A DNA stretch of 51,572 nucleotides from Ignavibacteria bacterium (GCA_031261605.1 JAISJI010000042.1:1-51572); one strand, 5' to 3'. Positions 29,801-36,680 are shown, counted from the stretch's first letter. A program made the numbers and translations. Notes: generated by a model not told the origin, from the sequence alone.

Positions 29801-30025
29801 TTGCGTTTGTCCGTTGAATTGTTAGTTGTAGATAAATTGGAACAAGAAGGCAATTATGCAGCGGCATTGGAAGAGGTTAAGAAATTGGAAACAAAACTTT
29901 CATCCGACGAAGACCCATATTCACAATACTTCTTGGGTTCAATGATGGCAAGACGCAATGATTATGAGCGGAAATTGGGCTTAAAGACAACAGCTGATAC
30001 ATCGTTATTAATGAACGCACAATAA
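26852..30025 (+). CDS. DUF2723/TMEM260-like membrane protein with TPR-like end
   Basis: A 1057-residue protein. The N-terminus FWDCGERLAMMRWQQICHPPGTPLF is the conserved opening of DUF2723, the family of human TMEM260, an O-mannosyltransferase. About ten to twelve membrane segments lie between residues 12 and 560. A large exported part follows. The C-terminal 200 residues are helical with TPR-like pairs (YERAQKVMDAYLTNIPL, EWDKAKAKLEQLATKM). In Bacteroidota this protein is proposed to glycosylate exported proteins, which would suit the neighbouring secreted proteins; this is inferred from the family. A TAGGTTTG element upstream of the start may be its -7 promoter box. It ends at a strong terminator. 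Confidence 0.85.
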   Translation: MNNNAEFKTLYKVLAALSFLIVFIALTIGSQPSVPFWDCGERLAMMRWQQICHPPGTPLFSIIGAIVNVLVPFGNVGWHGNMISVTASSLTVMFLFFIAVLVIKNLRKDPVETLTDALAVYGSAFVGALGFGFSATLWFNGVESEVYATSILTVSIVIYLLMRWTTVADEPDNERYLLVCLYLTALSMGVHFLGTLSLFTIILVVYFRKYEVTPKTFLCLVIAGVVSYVVVLDMIAQGLPAYLSGHTTTRTEAMEFTIQNSGALQVLTVLLILGIVYWFIRSYKKKKPVQSLISFALILVIFCFSIYSHVLIRAHANPPMSENSPKTFSVLGSYIRREQYGTAPIWPRRYQSEDYFIRCYNKQDNNGNYVYGQWNEPGRKIVQRKDGSQMYATDWNNVNTGGELSYMWKYQASHMYFRYLFWNFVGRMSNVQDEGVAWFDTRGADEANYKTGNEGVYPIRYFGLPLLFGLIGLYYHFKRNPKNAFIFLSTFLVFGVVLALYQNQQEPQPRERDYFYVGSFLIWGLWMCVGTYALISMLVKKRNAVALTSVLLLISFVLVPFNMAYSTIPAYSRDGKWLTFDYAYNVLQSLAEDAILFTNGDNDTFCVWYMQDVEGVRRDVRVANLSLGQTLWYVNQLKNMQPWGAKKVPISFSDESLQVEDEYSETALSYEFGAAKTDKIAVDKSILAQFTNDANIINNGSVTMTFVGKENRKDDKGNPLYFFGVNHKLVRDVIITNKFERPVYFISSAGSDAMCGLERYMRTEGLCKRICPVPQNQVDGNDAYNEEVMDALINNIDNTDAISKTQKYGFKFRNLSKESICYEETDRRTVMMSYPGLFIGYATYLAEVKNDYERAQKVMDAYLTNIPLKKFPLPSEFEARITSIYQVCGNTEKSQVYARIGIKSCEEQIANENLDPQVIYYEQIGRYYGPYQICADLYKIIGEWDKAKAKLEQLATKMQVYQQQVQQSGDKEGAMQLGFRVASLRLSVELLVVDKLEQEGNYAAALEEVKKLETKLSSDEDPYSQYFLGSMMARRNDYERKLGLKTTADTSLLMNAQ

Positions 30026-30045
30026 TAATCACCCATCAATAGATG

Positions 30046-30088
30046 TAGGGATTCAATATTTGTTTAATATTTGAATCCCTACTTTTTT
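30046..30088 (+). terminator. Strong intrinsic terminator
   Basis: TAGGGATTCAA and TTGAATCCCTA form a perfect 11-bp stem, 20 bases after the stop codon of the DUF2723 gene, followed by C and six T. It marks the border between the conserved gene block and the accessory island. Confidence 0.9.
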
Positions 30089-30206
30089 ATGCTGAATTAT
30101 AACTATTATACTGCTAAATTTTTCCGCTATACCATCCAATTGGGATATAAATTATGCCTCAATTCTACCTGTAACTATCTAAAATATAATATAGTTAGCA
30201 AAAGTA

Positions 30207-30238
30207 TTTGTGTATCTAATATATATGTATTATTTTTG
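30207..30238 (+). promoter_or_regulatory. Bacteroidota-type promoter without a following gene
   Basis: TTTG (30207-30210), a 20-base spacer, then TATTTTTG (30231-30238) match the -33 TTTG / -7 TAnnTTTG consensus. The surrounding bases (AAAAGTATTTGTG and GTATTATTTTTGTAA) resemble the cassette found upstream of four genes further on. Confidence 0.6.
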
Positions 30239-30501
30239 TAATAGAAAATTTGACAAAAGGATACAAAACATTATTACTATTACCTCTGAACATTATAATA
30301 ACTATCAATAGACAGATTGGATGATGAAAAATGGATTATGTGCAAGGTAAACAGAATTTTATTGGCGTTATTATTAGTATAAATCAGCACATTTGTGGTG
30401 CTGAAATTGCCTAAAAGTGTCAGATATATTACACACTATCACATACATTTAAGATAGAAAGCGGATTTTTTATCCTTTTCTACCAAAAACACCAGAAATA
30501 A

Positions 30502-30533
30502 TTTGTTTATTTCAAAAAAATGTATTAATTTTG
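30502..30533 (+). promoter_or_regulatory. Promoter of the structured leader and Clp-M41 gene
   Basis: TTTG (30502-30505), a 20-base spacer and TAATTTTG (30526-30533) fit the Bacteroidota promoter consensus exactly. Transcription should begin about 7-10 bases later. The structured element would then be the very 5' part of the mRNA, giving a leader of about 210 bases before the start codon at 30754. Confidence 0.65.
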
Positions 30534-30555
30534 TAATCTAAAAACTGGCAGAAAC

Positions 30556-30690
30556 CTGCAATCCTATGCAGTAGTGGAAGAAAACACCACTCAAATAAAC
30601 CTCAAGAATTTGGAACCCGCTGTTCGCTGTTGCGAATGAGGACACACAAAAAACCAAGCAAATCCCCTTCTTGTTATTCAATTAATTAAT
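30556..30690 (+). ncRNA. Structured leader RNA, copy 1
   Basis: Two hairpins (CTGCA/TGCAG, 6-base loop, 30556-30571; AGTGG/CCACT, 9-base loop, 30573-30591) precede a core that is identical in copy 2. The core has an outer stem CCTCA/TGAGG (30600-30604 with 30637-30641) enclosing an 18-base conserved loop and the hairpin TTCGC-TGTT-GCGAA (30623-30636). The loop bases TTTGG (30609-30613) can pair with CCAAG (30654-30658) to make a pseudoknot. The conserved tail ends CCTTCTTGTTATTCAATTAA. It may be a riboswitch-like or protein-binding leader, or an independent small RNA. It is not a class I recognise. Confidence 0.55.
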
Positions 30691-30753
30691 GGAACTAATA
30701 CGTGCAAACGTGTTTAGATAAATTTTTATTAACTATTTATATCTTAAACGATT

Positions 30754-32802
30754 ATGAATAACACTCAAAACTCAAACTCAACCAACCTCTTCGCAAAGAA
30801 AGAGACCCTCCAAAATGCCGTTCGCCAACTCAAAAGCGAGTTCGTAGGCATCGATGCTGTGATTGACCAAATCGCAGATACCATCGTATCGTGGCTATAT
30901 TTCCCTGAATTGCAGGATAAGCCAATCGTAATTAATTTATGGGGAATGACCGGCATCGGTAAAACCTCACTAATCAAGCGCTTCACAGAGTTGCTAAACT
31001 TCGAAGACCGCTACTTCCACTTTGATTTAGGTGAGAACCGCCGCCGCGGCTTGCATAATGATTTCAAAGAAATAGAAGAAAATTGCAGCGGCAAACCATT
31101 TATCATCGCCTTAGATGAATTTCAATTCGCCCGCACAATTAATGAAAAAGGTTGGGAAGTAGGCAATATTGATTTTTGGGATTTATTGGATTCCGGGAAA
31201 TTAGAAATGCTGGATTTTAATCGCTATGTTGCAGATTTGCGCAAAGCCATTGATTTACTTGGATTTGCATTGCAGAAAAAAGTTATAGTAAATAACGGAA
31301 TTGTGGAAAGCAATTTGAAGGATTTTAATAAAGTAATTAAAAAAATTGAGGATTTAGGCATTTATTCTGGACGCTATTCAAATGACGAAGATTCAAAAGA
31401 TAAAGATGGAAATACTTATTTTATTCCGGGCGGTCTTTTGAGTGGAATAATTAATTTTATTGAAGATGATGATAAGCAACAAGTATTTTTTGATGATATT
31501 CGCGAGCAATTTGATAAAATGGATGGGAGACAGACAATAAATCATTTGGAACAATTATATAAAAATGATATGAAGCCGAAAATTGTGGATTGCTCTAAGT
31601 CCTTGATATTTGTGATGGGTAACTTAGATGAAGTGTATTCTATGACTAAGAATTTTAGTCCGGATATTAATGCAGATAATTTTTACGAAGCATCAAAAAA
31701 AATAACAATTACACAAGTAAAAAACGCTCTCTTAACCCGTTTCCGTAGCGAACAAATTGCGCGTCTCGGCAATAATCATATTATTTATCCTGCATTTAAT
31801 GAGGATGCTTTTTATAGAATAATTAAATTAGAATTGGATAAAATAAAGAAAAAAATGTTGGATATTTATAATTTAAAAATTATTTTTGATGCTCAAATTG
31901 AAAAGTTAATTTATAGCGAAGGCGTATATCCTACACAAGGCACAAGACCTGTATTTACAACGGTTTATCAAATAATTAATGCTCGTCTTGGTAAAGTTTT
32001 ATACGAAATATTTTTGAGCGGATGCAAGCCGGATACACTTGAATTTACTATTTCTGAGGAAAAGTCCGATGAAAGCAATGTAGCGATAGTCGTTAACTTT
32101 ATGAAAAATAGCGAGATAATTCATACTATAACTGAGTATATTCCTGTTGTTTTGAAAAAACTTCGTCATCCACAACAAAACGATTTACAAGCGATTATTG
32201 CTGTTCATGAGAGCGGTCATTCTGTTGTATCTATTATTTTACAAAAGATTATTCCGGAATCAATTACATCCGTAACTGCTAATTTTTCAAGCGGTGGTTT
32301 TACATCAATAAAAAATCTTACTGAATATAGTTCTCGCAAAGGCATAATTAATGATATAGCGATGGGGCTTGGTGGAATAATTGCAGAAAGAATGATTTTT
32401 GGAGAGGATAATATTACGCAAGGTGCGGTTTCTGATATACAAAATGCAACTACTGCTGCGTATAAAGCGGTTTATGATTGGGGAATGAGCGGTGAATTAG
32501 TGGCGTTTGGCAACCAAAATTTTGAAAATAAACCTGTTGTTTATGATACCGGCTGCAAGGGTGTGAATATGAAAATTAAGGAGTTAATGGAGCAATCGAA
32601 GGAGATTGCCGAAGGAATATTAGAGAAGCAGAAGCAGTTATTGCTGCATTTGGCGGACTATTTGAGCGATAATCGCTATATTGACAAGGAAGGAATTAAA
32701 GAATTTATTGCAAAATATGCGGTAGATTTTGATATGAGCGAAATTATAGAGGATGGCGAATTATTGTATTACAGAAATAAATTAAAAGAATTAGTGTCAT
32801 AG
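30754..32802 (+). CDS. Clp/Hsp100-type AAA+ fused to FtsH-type M41 peptidase
   Basis: A 682-residue soluble protein with two modules. Residues 25-425 are an AAA+ ATPase of the Clp/HslU type: Walker A GMTGIGKT (64-71), Walker B FIIALDE (116-122), sensor 1 FVMGN (286-290), sensor 2 GTRP (396-399, R398), and a Clp D2-like small domain. About 110 extra residues lie between Walker B and sensor 1. Residues 470-682 are an M41 peptidase: HESGH (485-489) and third zinc ligand D561 in GAVSDIQNAT, followed by DWGMSGEL as in FtsH. Canonical FtsH has membrane segments and its own AAA type; this protein has neither. I infer an ATP-dependent zinc protease. It has its own promoter and structured leader and ends at a strong terminator. 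Confidence 0.8.
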   Translation: MNNTQNSNSTNLFAKKETLQNAVRQLKSEFVGIDAVIDQIADTIVSWLYFPELQDKPIVINLWGMTGIGKTSLIKRFTELLNFEDRYFHFDLGENRRRGLHNDFKEIEENCSGKPFIIALDEFQFARTINEKGWEVGNIDFWDLLDSGKLEMLDFNRYVADLRKAIDLLGFALQKKVIVNNGIVESNLKDFNKVIKKIEDLGIYSGRYSNDEDSKDKDGNTYFIPGGLLSGIINFIEDDDKQQVFFDDIREQFDKMDGRQTINHLEQLYKNDMKPKIVDCSKSLIFVMGNLDEVYSMTKNFSPDINADNFYEASKKITITQVKNALLTRFRSEQIARLGNNHIIYPAFNEDAFYRIIKLELDKIKKKMLDIYNLKIIFDAQIEKLIYSEGVYPTQGTRPVFTTVYQIINARLGKVLYEIFLSGCKPDTLEFTISEEKSDESNVAIVVNFMKNSEIIHTITEYIPVVLKKLRHPQQNDLQAIIAVHESGHSVVSIILQKIIPESITSVTANFSSGGFTSIKNLTEYSSRKGIINDIAMGLGGIIAERMIFGEDNITQGAVSDIQNATTAAYKAVYDWGMSGELVAFGNQNFENKPVVYDTGCKGVNMKIKELMEQSKEIAEGILEKQKQLLLHLADYLSDNRYIDKEGIKEFIAKYAVDFDMSEIIEDGELLYYRNKLKELVS

Positions 32803-32837
32803 TATTTTTTTAATTGAGTTAATAATATTGTTTATGT

Positions 32838-32871
32838 GCCGCAAGGGCACTAGTTCTTGCGGCTTTTTTTT
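32838..32871 (+). terminator. Intrinsic terminator after the Clp-M41 gene
   Basis: GCCGCAAG and CTTGCGGC form a perfect 8-bp stem with a 10-base loop, followed by eight T. It isolates the fusion-protease transcript from the second copy of the structured leader. Confidence 0.92.
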
Positions 32872-32974
32872 AGAAATAAAATTAAAATGGTCTATATTTA
32901 TTCTCAAAAAGTTATATCTCGCATATATTTACATTATATTGGTGATATAAAATTATTATTTAAACCAAATTAAA

Positions 32975-33113
32975 GTTCTGCTGTCTATAGCAGAACCAAA
33001 CGTGGAAGACATAACCACCCGAAAAACCTCAAGAATTTGGAACCCGCTGTTCGCTGTTGCGAATGAGGACACACAAAAAACCAAGCCAAAAATTCCCTTC
33101 TTGTTATTCAATT
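32975..33113 (+). ncRNA. Structured leader RNA, copy 2
   Basis: This is the second copy of the element found before the Clp-M41 gene. Hairpin 1 is GTTCTGCT/AGCAGAAC with a 6-base loop (32975-32996) and hairpin 2 is GTGG/CCAC with a 9-base loop (33002-33018). Stem sequences differ from copy 1, but pairing and loop lengths are kept. The core from CCTCA to TGAGG and the following ACACACAAAAAACCAAGC are identical, and the tail CCCTTCTTGTTATTCAATTA is conserved. It lies about 40 bases before a small LRR-like gene. The rest of the 348-base gap holds the terminator at 32838-32871 and AT-rich sequence with no clear consensus promoter. Confidence 0.55.
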
Positions 33114-33150
33114 AATACGCTAAGTTAAATTATCATATTGGAGAATTTCA

Positions 33151-33648
33151 ATGAATTTCGAATTAACCCCAGAAATTAAAACCCTCTTAAAGCAATGGAT
33201 TAATGGCATTTATTCTATTGATAAACAAGGACTTATCAATGTAGAAGGCGATGTCCACATCAAGAACTATGAAGGAACAGAACTGCCTGTTCGCTTCGGC
33301 ATAGTAAGAGGAAGATTCAGCTGTCGAGACAGCAAAATTACATCACTAGCTGGCTTTCCATCTGAAGTGACTCAGATGTTTGTATGCTCGTTCAATAGAG
33401 CATTAAAATCATTAGATGGTTGTCCGAAAAAAGTAGGCAATTCATTTCGTTGTTGGAACAATTTGAAACGCTTTTCTAAGTCGGAAATAAAACGCCGTTG
33501 CAGAGTGAAAGGAGATATTGCCGTAAAACGTCGCAATCTTGACCGCAATTATATAAGAACATACGTTGACAGACCACAGGAATTTAAAGTATTTTCGCAA
33601 TTTGATTTATGGATTCCAGAAGGTTATGGTTTACATAAACCTGCGTAA
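33151..33648 (+). CDS. Short LRR-like repeat protein
   Basis: A 165-residue protein built like the larger gene at 33857: an N-terminal part with YSIDKQGLINVEGDVHIKNY and LPVRFGIVRGRFSC, then two to three repeats of the type I-T-S-L-x-G-F-P-x-x-V and L-K-S-L-D-G-C-P-K-K-V-G. The C-terminal 50 residues are basic and lie outside the repeats (RCRVKGDIAVKRRNLDRN). Such asparagine/cysteine LRR-like proteins are common in phages and accessory islands; function is unknown. It is preceded by GGAG and by the second structured leader. Confidence 0.6.
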   Translation: MNFELTPEIKTLLKQWINGIYSIDKQGLINVEGDVHIKNYEGTELPVRFGIVRGRFSCRDSKITSLAGFPSEVTQMFVCSFNRALKSLDGCPKKVGNSFRCWNNLKRFSKSEIKRRCRVKGDIAVKRRNLDRNYIRTYVDRPQEFKVFSQFDLWIPEGYGLHKPA

Positions 33649-33680
33649 CTTTGAAATATATAATGTAGTTACAAAAAGTA

Positions 33681-33712
33681 TTTGTGGAACGAACGAAAAA
33701 GTATTATTTTTG
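33681..33712 (+). promoter_or_regulatory. Cassette promoter, copy A
   Basis: TTTG (33681-33684), a 20-base spacer and TATTTTTG (33705-33712), inside the repeated block that runs from TTACAAAAAGTATTTGTGG to AACACTTAAAT. It drives the 36-residue leader ORF and the 304-residue LRR-like gene. Confidence 0.65.
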
Positions 33713-33745
33713 TAAATTATTTTTTAACACTTAAATTAAATCAAA

Positions 33746-33856
33746 ATGAAAATATCAATCAACCCATTAGTTGCAACTATTGTTGCATATCGTCCAGAAG
33801 AAATAAATCCAATTTCTTCCAAAGAATTTCATACAGCAAATTATAAGGAGGTATAA
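33746..33856 (+). CDS. 36-residue leader ORF coupled to the LRR-like gene
   Basis: The ORF starts with ATG at the exact place where the promoter cassette hands over to a coding region in its other copies. The product begins MKISINPLVATIVAYRPEE and ends ANYKEV. Its last codons (AAG GAG GTA) form the strong AAGGAGGT ribosome-binding site for the next gene, whose ATG directly follows the TAA stop. Translation of the two is therefore coupled. The peptide has no recognised family. Confidence 0.5.
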   Translation: MKISINPLVATIVAYRPEEINPISSKEFHTANYKEV

Positions 33857-34771
33857 ATGGCATACATCTTAACACCAGAAAATAAAACCCTACTAGAAAA
33901 GTGGGTTAAAGGAACATACACTATTGATGAGCAGGGCTTTGTCAATGTGAAGGGCTGTGTAATAATTAAGGAATATGACTGCGAGGCATTGCCTATTAAA
34001 TTTGGAGAAGTAACAATCCATTTTCAGAGTGAAAACAATAATTTTATCACTCTTTCCGGCTTTCCCAAATCCGTTTATTATAACTTTGTCTGTAGCCATT
34101 GTAAATTGACTTCGCTTATAGGCGGACCAGAATATGTAGGTGGAAATTATGATTGCAGTAATAATTGTCTTACTTCTTTAGTGGGGATAGCAAAGGAAAT
34201 AGGCGGTTCATTTAATTGTAGCAATAACCAATTGACTTTAATAGATGGTGCACCGGAAAGAATTGGGAAAGATTTTATTTGCAACAATAACTCAATTACA
34301 TCGCTTGATGGGATGTCCCAGAAGATTCATAGTGTAAATTGCGATAATAATTTGCTTACATCACTAAAAGGATGCCCTAATCATTTGGTAACGCTATTAT
34401 GCCGTAATAACCAATTAACATCTTTAGAGGGTTGCCCGGAGAAAATTACCTGGTTTGATTGCTCAAAAAATAAATTATTATCCCTTGATGGAGTAAAATT
34501 ATCAAGGTGTTGTACTTTTAATTGCGCATACAACGAATTGGTAAGTTTAAAGGGCTCACCGAAATTGGTATTTGGGGACTTTGACTGCTCCAATAATAAA
34601 CTTACAAGTTTAGAAGGCGCTCCAAAACGAGTAGGAAGATATTTTAGATGTCAGAAAAATCTCAAGCAATTTACTATTGAAGAAGTAGAGCAAAATTGTG
34701 AGGTAAAAGATATTGACGGAGTTTTCTACTATAGAGGAAGTGAACGTAGAGGAGGTATCAAAGTTGTATAA
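33857..34771 (+). CDS. LRR-like repeat protein
   Basis: A 304-residue protein with an N-terminal region shared with its neighbour (YTIDEQGFVNVKGCVIIKEY). From about residue 60 it has roughly ten repeats of 19-22 residues with the consensus F-x-C-S-x-N-x-L-T-S-L-x-G-x-P-x-x-V-G. Each unit has a conserved Cys and Asn, giving a stacked solenoid. It has no signal peptide, so it acts inside the cell. The C-terminal tail is basic (YRGSERRGGIKVV). Related proteins sit in phage and mobile regions; a role in binding another protein is plausible but unproven. The start is fixed by an ideal ribosome-binding site. Confidence 0.65.
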   Translation: MAYILTPENKTLLEKWVKGTYTIDEQGFVNVKGCVIIKEYDCEALPIKFGEVTIHFQSENNNFITLSGFPKSVYYNFVCSHCKLTSLIGGPEYVGGNYDCSNNCLTSLVGIAKEIGGSFNCSNNQLTLIDGAPERIGKDFICNNNSITSLDGMSQKIHSVNCDNNLLTSLKGCPNHLVTLLCRNNQLTSLEGCPEKITWFDCSKNKLLSLDGVKLSRCCTFNCAYNELVSLKGSPKLVFGDFDCSNNKLTSLEGAPKRVGRYFRCQKNLKQFTIEEVEQNCEVKDIDGVFYYRGSERRGGIKVV

Positions 34772-34827
34772 TAAAGATTGCAATTATCAGGTTAAGTATG
34801 AAATATATAAAGCGCTTACAAAAAGTA

Positions 34828-34859
34828 TTTGTGGAACGAACGAAAATGTATTATTTTTG
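34828..34859 (+). promoter_or_regulatory. Cassette promoter, copy B
   Basis: TTTG (34828-34831), 20-base spacer, TATTTTTG (34852-34859). The following leader is nearly identical to copies A, C and D up to the ATG at 34894. Confidence 0.65.
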
Positions 34860-34893
34860 TAAATTATTTTTTAACACTTAAATAAATTAAAAT

Positions 34894-35064
34894 ATGAAGA
34901 AAGATAAACAAACTTCTGTTGATATGAGGTCTATTGAAAAGAAGTATGGAAAAGTTAAACCTGCAACGAGGGAGGATTGGATACGATGGTTGGGTTTGGA
35001 TAAAACAGAGGAGGATTTGGATAGAACAGATGAGGATTTGGATAGATGGTGGATGGACGAGTAA
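34894..35064 (+). CDS. Small acidic protein, family member 1 (56 residues)
   Basis: A 56-residue protein starting MKKDKQTSVDMRSIEKK. Its C-terminal half is almost identical to the products at 36895 and 37143: REDWIRWLGLDKTEEDLDRT followed by DEDLDRWWMDE. The N-terminal 25 residues are different and basic, giving a basic head and an acidic Asp/Trp tail. It has its own cassette promoter and is followed by a second leader piece and the 207-residue gene. No family is recognised. Confidence 0.6.
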   Translation: MKKDKQTSVDMRSIEKKYGKVKPATREDWIRWLGLDKTEEDLDRTDEDLDRWWMDE

Positions 35065-35122
35065 ATGAACTTGCAACTATTGTTGTTTCAGTTTTTTTAA
35101 CACTTAAATAAACAAAAAAAAT

Positions 35123-35746
35123 ATGAAATTTAAAGAATTAATCATTAAAAACAAAGACAACTGGGATGCAATAGAAGAAGAATTGCAAGACCACTTTAAC
35201 TTTAGTAAAATGTTTAGCAAGCGCATTGTTGCTTGGGAAAATATGTTTATTTCTTTACAAACAATGGATGCTATTGATATAGACATATCCATTTGGGCAT
35301 TTGATTATGAACAATCTGTTAGAGCAGACCCACCTTATGGAACCCATTATATAGGAGAATTGTATTTTAATTCTTGGGAAGAATGGTTAGGATTCAATGT
35401 AGGTGAATATACTTTTAATAGATTATCAGAAATAGAGTTTATTGCACTTTGTTTGTGGGAAATGCCACTATACGATATACCAATAGGACATCCAAGAGCC
35501 ACTAAAATTTGTTCATCTCAAATATACTGTGATTTGATTCATTTGGAGCATAATAATTATATTACAAATAGCGAATATATCTTGTTAAAAGAATATGACC
35601 GACATTTTGATTTGCCGGATGTCTATACAGTATGTGATGAATGGATGGAATGGTATAATGATAGAAGCGAAGCAATTAAAAAATTAATTACTGAAGTTGA
35701 ATTGGAAGATTCGAAAAACACTTGGCAAATCCAACTTAGTTTCTAA
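35123..35746 (+). CDS. Conserved hypothetical protein (possibly DUF6557-like)
   Basis: A 207-residue cytosolic protein beginning MKFKELIIKNKDNWDAIEEE, with YFNSWEEWLGFNVG and EIEFIALCLWEMPLYDI in the middle and a Tyr/Trp-rich C-terminal helix region (YTVCDEWMEWYNDRSEAIKK). The W-x-E-W-L-G ... IALCLWEM pattern reminds me of DUF6557 proteins in Bacteroidota islands; I hold that loosely. It follows the small acidic gene with only a leader piece (TTTTTTTAACACTTAAATAAA) and no promoter, so it is probably in the same transcript. Its last 38 codons are duplicated at 36681-36797. Confidence 0.5.
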   Translation: MKFKELIIKNKDNWDAIEEELQDHFNFSKMFSKRIVAWENMFISLQTMDAIDIDISIWAFDYEQSVRADPPYGTHYIGELYFNSWEEWLGFNVGEYTFNRLSEIEFIALCLWEMPLYDIPIGHPRATKICSSQIYCDLIHLEHNNYITNSEYILLKEYDRHFDLPDVYTVCDEWMEWYNDRSEAIKKLITEVELEDSKNTWQIQLSF

Positions 35747-35847
35747 CATTCTAATATATATAATACTTACAAAAAGTATTTGTGGAACGCACGAAAATAT
35801 ATTATTTTTGTAAATTATTTTTTAACACTTAAATAAATTAAAATATG
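35632..35847 (+). repeat. Segmental duplication, copy 1
   Basis: The stretch from the end of the 207-residue gene through its downstream promoter cassette to the ATG of the next gene is repeated at 36681-36897. By eye the copies differ by five substitutions and one T insertion, so the event is recent. Confidence 0.85.
35779..35810 (+). promoter_or_regulatory. Cassette promoter, copy C
   Basis: TTTG (35779-35782), 20-base spacer, TATTTTTG (35803-35810), followed by the same leader to the ATG at 35845. Confidence 0.65.
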
Positions 35848-36375
35848 ACAATTACATCATCGTTCCGTTTGCGGAACAAACTCAAAGAAAGAATTTCATT
35901 CTTCAAAAAACAACTTAGTGGCACTTTATATACAAAAGCAGTAGGTAAAGAAGAAGATACAACGTCGTTAGATGGTATGAAATTAGAAGAAGTTATTAAC
36001 AAAGTGAATACGTTAATGACAGTTCTTAGCAACTTCAATAAAGCGATTGAACTTGCTAATAAAATTAATAAAGAGCCACTAATAGAGCTTGAAACTCTAA
36101 AATCAAGGATTTCATTTTATGAAACCATCGCAAGCAAATGCAGAAATATCCAATTAGTTGAGTACGCTTATGAGCGTAGCATAAATCGTTATGAAAAAAG
36201 ACAATCCACTGCGATTTTAACTATTGAGATGGAACCGATACTAAACCAAAAAGAAATAGTAGACGTTCTGAAACAACTTAAACAAAAAAAGGATTTGTTA
36301 GAAGAACAAATTTCGACAAACAACATCAAAACGAAGGTGCTGTTCGATGAATCATTGATTACAGAATTGCTATAA
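35845..36375 (+). CDS. Coiled-coil protein, loosely DIP1984-like
   Basis: A 176-residue helical protein. It starts MTITSSFRLRNKLKERISFF, continues with a long amphipathic region (LEEVINKVNTLMTVLSNFNK) and ends with a Gln/Lys-rich helix (EIVDVLKQLKQKKDLLEEQI). The layout of an N-terminal helix, the Asn-Lys-Ala block and a C-terminal coiled coil recalls the DIP1984 family of unknown function, but I am not certain. It has its own promoter cassette. The 17-bp inverted repeat element begins 17 bases after the stop. Confidence 0.5.
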   Translation: MTITSSFRLRNKLKERISFFKKQLSGTLYTKAVGKEEDTTSLDGMKLEEVINKVNTLMTVLSNFNKAIELANKINKEPLIELETLKSRISFYETIASKCRNIQLVEYAYERSINRYEKRQSTAILTIEMEPILNQKEIVDVLKQLKQKKDLLEEQISTNNIKTKVLFDESLITELL

Positions 36376-36392
36376 CAAAAAAATCATTCTCG

Positions 36393-36650
36393 CATAAGGA
36401 TATTGTATTTAGCATAATTAATAGCATTCAATAATATTGAATATGAGCTACAGAACATTAATGTTCCCTCCGATTGGAAATTTTGTATTCTTCATAAATA
36501 ATAATTAATAAATTTTAAAAGAGCAAAATTGTAAAATAAATAATTATGAATACAGATTTCTATAAATGGAAAATAACACTTACTAAAATGCTCGGTTATT
36601 ATTTTTAACAATCTATGAGATTGGCGGTATAATATCCTTATGTTTTTTTT
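36393..36650 (+). repeat. AT-rich element bounded by long inverted repeats, ending in T8
   Basis: CATAAGGATATT (36393-36404) is an exact inverted repeat of AATATCCTTATG (36631-36642). With G.T pairs the match extends to 17 bp, and the right arm is followed by eight T. The interior of about 215 bases carries two perfect palindromes (36426-36442 and 36453-36466) and no gene beyond a 20-codon frame at 36546-36608. It could be a terminator hairpin split by an insertion, a MITE-like element, or a long folded RNA. No target-site duplication is visible. Confidence 0.45.
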
Positions 36651-36680
36651 ACTAAATGAACATATTGAAATATAATGATT

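Larger units (their letters stand above)
30089..30753. other. Long intergenic region: two promoters and a structured leader
   Basis: This non-coding stretch separates the DUF2723 gene from the Clp-M41 fusion. It contains two perfect promoters of the TTTG-N20-TAnnTTTG kind (30207-30238 and 30502-30533). A small hairpin lies at 30385-30403 (CAGCAC/GTGCTG). The structured leader element occupies 30556-30690. I see no open frame longer than a few codons. The first promoter has no gene for 500 bases, so a small RNA between 30245 and 30480 is possible. Confidence 0.6.

Noticed and set aside
30556..30690. tRNA-like Y RNA, retron or group II intron domain
   Set aside because: No T-loop GTTCGA consensus, no reverse transcriptase and no domain V-like sequence; a Y-like role is not excluded but unsupported.
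30556..33113. Integron attC sites or a gene cassette flanked by direct repeats
   Set aside because: The repeats flank the Clp-M41 gene, but no RYYYAAC/GTTRRRY attC ends and no integrase are visible; leader RNA explains the covarying hairpins better.
36546..36608. 20-codon frame starting MNTDFYKWK
   Set aside because: Too short, no ribosome-binding site, inside the palindrome-rich element.
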